A stretch of 37,573 nt of DNA from Aureobasidium sp. EXF-3400 (lineage: Eukaryota > Ascomycota > Dothideomycetes > Dothideales > Saccotheciaceae). Positions 32,600 through 37,573 of this stretch are shown piece after piece. Numbering within the stretch: position 1 is the first letter of the stretch; each line of letters begins with the position of its first letter. The stretch spans positions 1-37,573 of the forward strand of contig SWBL01000420.1 in the NCBI GenBank assembly GCA_024195585.1. The letters are read 5' to 3'. The notes below the pieces were generated by a model. That model made no database searches and was not told the origin of the DNA. It saw nothing but the letters and a program-made list of their open reading frames with translations. The translations under genes and the position numbers were made by a program.

Positions 32600-34621
32600 T
32601 TACTTTGTCGCACCAGATCTAGCGCGCCCCGCCCCAACCAGCCGCTGCTCAAGCAGAGTATCTGTCCAAAGATCGCAAACCGTCAACAAAGCGACGCTGC
32701 TGACGACTCGACGACCGTAAGGACAAGGCAGGCCCATAGCTATTACCAAGAAGAGATGACCACAGATGAATAGAAATCCTAGAAAATAGTTACAAGACAA
32801 TGTCTTATGGTTTTCGCATGCCAAGAACCGCGTCACATCTATGCTTTTCAGATCCATCCTTTGCAAGTGCGCGAATCTCTTCGCGCAGCAAAGAAGTGAG
32901 AGGAGTAATACGACGGTAACACCGTTCAAGGTAAGGCGCACATCAGTCTCCAATATTTCCGGGGGTGTGTCCTGTAGGTGAGCATAAGAGGCGCGAAACT
33001 TGTATAGTCGGAGCTGTCCAGAGAGAATTGACAAAGCGTGTGTAACGAGAGCGTGCAGAGACCTGGATCGCTTGTTCATTACCAAATCCGGAACATTGCC
33101 ATGATGAGATAGATCTGATTAAGACATCAATTTTATGTCTTGCAAAAGCTTGTACAGTATGCATACCATCTACAGCAAAGATAGTTGACGCCATTTGAGT
33201 CGGCTGCGAAATGCATGCGGATTCTAACGACATATAAAGCTGATGGAATAGTGTGTCATTAGTTCGATCCGCTAGAACATCAGGAAAGGTCCGGAAGGTC
33301 GACCCGAGATAGCATTGAGAAGCATAATTTCGTAATCGAAATCCTTTGTTTGGAGTTCCATGTGTTTCCAAGAGCCACATGGATGTATTGCTTGCATGAC
33401 TTCTCATGCTTATTCTCTTGTCAACCACGGACTCGAAGATATCTGGCTGATAACACATACCTGACAAAATGCCGACGGAATCCATCGTTCCAATCAAAAC
33501 CAGTGTGCTCATCGATGATAGATCGGACATAAGCATCGGCGGTAAGATATTCCCCTGTGTACTGATTGCGGACGAAAAGGAGAGACTGCTCTGTTGGTCG
33601 ATCCGCCCCCTCTCTAGAATAGTCAGAGACAACATACTGCAATACCCAAGGAGCTTGAAACGTATTAGTAAATGTGGTTCCATGTGAAAAGTATAAAGCA
33701 TACACACGCGCCTGATCCTATCCTCGAAAACAACACGATGACTCAAGAACTCAGGAATGCTGTAAGCCTTCGATGGCGAGATCATTGCGTGATTACGAAC
33801 GTATTCGTCTTGTCCAAACGCCGAGACTTCAGCGTCCCATACTGCCGAATCCGTCCAGAGGAATCCTGCATTCTGTACATACAACGTTGTAGGTCGGCCC
33901 ACTGCCAAGTTGAAAGAGTTATTAGGAGCTAGTAGCTGTACATCGTCTCTGGGCGATCTCAGATTTCTGCGGAAATCTGCTGGTAAATAGCGCAAGTTAT
34001 AGTTGCCGCCACTCGACAACTCCGAGTTTGGATAAACGACTGTAAAGATGAGAACCAAGCATGCTAGCATAGTGATAAAGCAAAAGATTGGGGCTTGGAC
34101 CAAGTTAAGTGCTACAGAAGACTGTACACATGTGAGTATTTGGAATGTGAATGGGTTGGTCTTCTGCGCACCATGGAGATTCTGGGATTCTTCAAAGATC
34201 GGAAAGCCAGAAACAAACGTTTGGATTGTATGAGGACCAGACATAGGATCACATCGGGCAAATTACAACCGAAGAGAACAGATAGCAAAGCCATGGTTTC
34301 CAGAAGGAATGTCAATCTGGTCCAAGAAGAACTTTGATTCAGGTCGAAAGCCAGTAGACCAGAAGATATAAGCAGAATATCCCCTATGACACTGCCGATA
34401 TTGAGGGGCGACAGATTGAGGACCGTTGGCCATACTCGCGCAATTATAGACCGGATGAGGAAGGTCATGGGTGGCATAGTTTCCACAACGAGCTGACCAC
34501 GGGATAGAAACTCAGACAGTATCCCGTGGAGCCTCTCTCTTTCGTCGTTGTGAGGGCATTGAACCATCAGAGTTGGTGTCAAAGCAAAAGCGCATCTCAA
34601 AGCGTAGAGCGTACGGTGCAT
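32600..34621 (-). CDS. Multi-exon membrane protein of unknown family
   Basis: No single frame covers this region, but exons join in phase. They are about 34253-34621, about 33801-34163, 33461-33711, 33167-33390 and 32600-33114, about 573 residues in total. The last three junctions have good donors (GTATGTG, GTATGC) and consistent phases; the first two are approximate. Hydrophobic helices are visible in exon 1 (I-G-S-V-I-G-D-I-L-L-I, then T-M-A-L-L-S-V-L-F-G). Another is early in exon 2 (A-P-I-F-C-F-I-T-M-L-A-C-L-V-L-I), and two are near the C-terminus (V-T-V-V-L-L-L-S-L-L, then F-L-G-F-L-F-I-C-G-H-L-F). Between the third and fourth lies a roughly 280-residue segment, probably extracytoplasmic, with scattered Asn-x-Ser/Thr sites. 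I do not recognise the family or a function. The start could be 34621 or a downstream Met. Confidence 0.55.
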
Positions 34622-35514
34622 ATTGCGAGGTAATCGTCAAAGTGTATTTTGTCGTTAAGGCAGGCTTCAATAAGTTCGCTTGAGAGTCAAGAATGTATAT
34701 AACATGTTGACTCGCGTGTGAAGTCATGGAATATGCTAAGCCATACGCTGCTCGGAATTGCGACTCAAGCATGGTGGTTCACACTAACATAGTGGTTTCG
34801 CTCAAAGGAAGGAATATACGTGGCTGTGAATCGAGTTGGAACATCGGAGATGACAAGGATGATGGATGCTCAAACTTTGCTCAAGCTTGACATGAGTTGA
34901 ACACTGTTCATCGGAGTCCTGCAGTCTCCGGACTGACCGCCTTTCTGTCTTCCAGTGCCCTCGATATTGCACGGGGTACTGTGGCTGAGAGGGGAGTCGC
35001 ACCAGGGCATTGTTCTGCAACACCGAAGATCTCCCGCATCCTGATTCCTTGGCATTCTCAACACTGTCACGCAGGCCCTCCAACCATAATCTGCTGTTGC
35101 GTCTTGGATCAAGTAACTGTCTTGTGGTAAGTTGGACCAGGTAGAATGGCTGCTAGGCCCATGCATTGACTCTAGGTGGATGGCCTTTGGCGGTCGCATC
35201 CTTCCAGCACGTACGAAGATGATCCGAGTCTGATACCGCGAAGGATTGCTTGTATCAAGATCCTGGCACAAGAGCTACGGAGATGTAAATCAATGGATGT
35301 TGTTTCGTGCGACTCTCAGTATCACTCAGAGGCCATGTTCAGACTGTGGAATTCACCTCTCGAGGTTTCAGGTCATCCCTGTGCCTCAACCCCTAGATGA
35401 ATGGCATCTAAGAAGCAATGATACCGCTGGGATGGTCTCTTCGATATAAGAGACGTACGCGGAGTGTGCTTAGCAACGAACCGGCTTGTTTCTTTTCTCT
35501 TCGTTCAGGCAGAC
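34622..35514. other. Divergent intergenic region
   Basis: About 890 bases between the starts of the membrane-protein gene (minus) and the secreted-protein gene (plus), so it likely holds both promoters. Overlapping short frames (34802-35083, 34870-35271) have no recognisable motifs. Confidence 0.45.
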
Positions 35515-37573
35515 ATGAGAGCTCGGCTGCTGAGTGCACTCTTGCTGAGTGCTGTTGCAGCTCAACCGGCTGCTGCACAACAGCACTTGAATTCCAGTAC
35601 TTTCCCCGTGCCTTTCTCTGGAATCAACACAACGACATTGAGTTCGACCCACAACCAATCTCTCGCGACTACGCCTGCAGTTGTTCCCTCCACAAATGCT
35701 CTTGGTGACCTGACTGTGCCTGATCCCGCTCATACTTCCACGGCCATCTCAGTCGATGTTCATGCATCTAACATATCTACTGGTGGATCTACAATGACAA
35801 AAACATCACTCCCTACAGGACTATCCAACTCAACAAGCGCCTCACTTGCCGAGACATCCACATTTGCTTCAAGACCCTCAACAGAATTTATGCTATCATC
35901 GACTACCCTCCTAAATGCTTCTTCTTCGACAAGCACGACGATACTTGCAACACCCACTTCGGAGTCAGATGCAGTCATTACATCGACACGGAACCTTACC
36001 ACGCTGCCTACACCAGAAATGTTCAACACTACTGTCCTGGTACAATTCAATACGTCAAGTCTTTCGGCTTCAAGCTTAGAAACGCTTTCTTTTTCTTTGA
36101 CTCGCACCAGCTCCACTAGCGAGACAACGAGCAGCCATACTGAAAGCTCAAGTACTACTTCTGACACTGCGGTTCCTTCGATCACGTCCACGCTCACATC
36201 GGAGCCGCCAGGCGTCAGCCTAGAGACTTTGACGAACACTCCTACCTCACCTAGTGGGTGGGTAACGCGCACTAGGCCAGATGGTGTCCCTACACTGTAT
36301 CCCGTAGTGAATCCCTGTCCTGGTTGCGATCCACTTGTGATCAAGCCTCCGAAGGACTTCATCTGGAACACAGGCATCCGATATCGTTGGCTTAGATTTC
36401 CGTCGTTCCATTTTCGATGCATCAGGATGCTTGGCATGGCTCTTGGGGACTGCCCTTCTGGGCCAGTCATCGATGATCCTGTTTCTAGTACTACTCCAAC
36501 GCCAACCCCCCCCCCCCCCCCCCCCCCCCTTAGAGTCATCGTCAAGTTCGGTTCCTACCCCAACAGACTCGAAGTCCATTACCACCTCGGTTCTCACATC
36601 AACAGCAAGCAAATCCGATGTTTCTTCGTCAACTACGGGTACTTTGAGCAAGGGCTCTGTACCCATTCCTTCTCCAACAGAGCATGTGCAGCCGGAATCT
36701 AAGCCAGAAGGGTGTATAAGTGACGAAATCGGGCTGTGCTCGAATGGCAATTATCCAATCTGGGACCCGTCAACTGGTACAATCAGCTGTGATGTTGATT
36801 GGGACGACGTCGATGATAGTATGTCAGATTGTCAGCGGGTGGCCGAGTCACAATTCAACCTCTCAATGCAAGCAATCCACTGCGATCCATCTAGCTGCTC
36901 GGGAAGCATGAAACGCAGTCTTGAGAAGAGAGCTGGAACAAAACGAAAAGCATCTTCTGATCCATCATTGGCGAATCTTTCAGGCGGTTCCTGCAAAAAG
37001 CTAAGCCTTTCCCCAACTGTGCCTTCCTCACTTGACCCACAGCCTGGAAAGTGCGATGCTACGTTCTACTGCGACACTGGGAAATGGCCAAATGTCTGCA
37101 ACAATGCAAGATCAGCAATTGAAAAGCGCAACTACCAATCTATCCTCACTTACAGAAAAAGAGATATGCATATCACTAAGCCTTGGAGCAATACACAGTA
37201 AGTCTAGCCTGACTTGATCGCCTGAGGCAGACACCGCTGACACAAGCAGTCCCGTATGTCATATCAAGGTTGTATGCCGTTGCTAGACTGATGAAAGTTA
37301 GAATTACGGGCTCCGTCCTGATAACTTGCTGACGAAATCGCGCTACTACAACTATGGTGGTCCACCAGGCCGAAAATATGCTTTTACAGGCCAAACCAAG
37401 ACGAAGGCAGGGTGGGGTCTAATAGGTAAGTCTCGTCACGGATGTCTGTCGCTCCGCTGACGCCTTGGACTAGGATGTGAGGTTGAAGAGTATCCCTTTG
37501 GAAAGAAGAAGAAGAAGAAGAAGAAGAAGAAGAAGAAGAAGAAGAAGAAGAAGAAGAAGAAGAAGAAGAAGAA
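35515..37573 (+). CDS. Secreted Ser/Thr-rich protein with NucA/NucB-like nuclease end; frame broken at a poly-C tract; incomplete at window edge
   Basis: The ATG at 35515 opens with a signal peptide (R-A-R-L-L-S-A-L-L-L-S-A-V-A-A-Q). About 230 Ser/Thr-rich residues follow, probably heavily O-glycosylated, then a Pro/Cys region (P-C-P-G-C-D-P). At 36506-36529 a run of 24 C changes the frame. The original frame ends at 36702, while protein-like sequence continues in a second frame through 37197. That part has dibasic sites (K-R) and C-D-A-T-F-Y-C-D-T-G-K-W-P-N-V-C-N-N-A-R. Further exons about 37302-37425 and 37474 to the end are joined by a clear 48-nt intron (37426-37473). The junction between 37197 and 37302 is uncertain and may contain a tiny exon. 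The last exon reads G-C-E-V-E-E-Y-P-F-G, like the D-E-Y-P-F motif of NucA/NucB deoxyribonucleases, and then enters an in-frame poly-Lys repeat. Nuclease identity is a moderate-confidence inference. Confidence 0.65.
36506..36529 (+). repeat. Homopolymer of 24 C inside the coding region
   Basis: Uninterrupted C24 encoding polyproline. The upstream frame reads on to a stop at 36702, while protein-like downstream sequence is in another frame. Removing one C or adding two would join them. This is a classic site of length variation or sequencing error. Confidence 0.95.
37503..37573 (+). repeat. (AAG)n microsatellite at the window end
   Basis: About 23.7 perfect AAG units run to the last base. In the predicted last exon they are in frame as lysine codons directly after the E-E-Y-P-F-G motif. 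The true length is unknown because the window ends inside the tract. Confidence 0.95.

Noticed and set aside
35760..36545. 261-residue minus-strand frame opposite the Ser/Thr-rich region
   Set aside because: It mirrors repetitive Ser/Thr codons as Val/Glu/Gly-rich sequence. The plus-strand product has a signal peptide and continues into a recognisable C-terminal region.

Overview
The window is nuclear DNA from a filamentous ascomycete (Pezizomycotina; Dothideomycetes would fit, but the class is a guess). Genes lie on both strands with generous spacing. They are split by short introns of about 41-89 nt with GTAAGT/GTATGT-type donors and CTAAC/CTGAC-like branch sites. The protein set is typically fungal: an Rpn4-type C2H2 regulator, a vigilin/Scp160 multi-KH protein, a NACHT-ankyrin receptor and a Ser/Thr-rich secreted protein. 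There are no prokaryotic operons, insertion sequences or CRISPR arrays.

Layout. 1-864 (-): 3'-truncated mitochondrial oxoglutarate/malate-type carrier. 2593-7160: three paralogues of a family I cannot name, sharing an F-Y-P-G core: one frameshifted (-), one intact and intronless (+), one with an intron and an RGG tail (-). 8090-12062 (-): vigilin/Scp160 homologue. 13796-13947 (-): intron-containing tRNA gene with an abnormal anticodon loop. 14719-17412 (-): UPF1-like SF1 helicase that stops before the second RecA domain. 17602-18144 (-): weak hypothetical. 20092-22020 (+): Rpn4-like zinc-finger factor. 23083-27155 (+): six-exon NACHT-ankyrin protein with a ZZ-like finger at its C terminus. 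27537-31149 (-): 4-hydroxyphenylpyruvate dioxygenase, a TTC36/HmgX-like TPR protein and maleylacetoacetate isomerase, a tyrosine-catabolism cluster. 31425-32315 (-): acidic-tailed hypothetical. 32600-34621 (-): five-exon membrane protein of unknown family. 35515-end (+): secreted Ser/Thr-rich protein with a NucA/NucB-like nuclease end, broken by a 24-C homopolymer and running into an (AAG)n tract at the window edge.

How the genes work together. The clearest functional unit is the tyrosine cluster. HPPD makes homogentisate, MAAI isomerises maleylacetoacetate further down the same pathway, and the TPR protein between them resembles TTC36/HmgX, proteins linked to HPPD function. The F-Y-P-G paralogue cluster is the best candidate for something undescribed. 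Exon boundaries were read by eye from splice signals and reading-frame continuity. Those called approximate are uncertain, and no database search was run.
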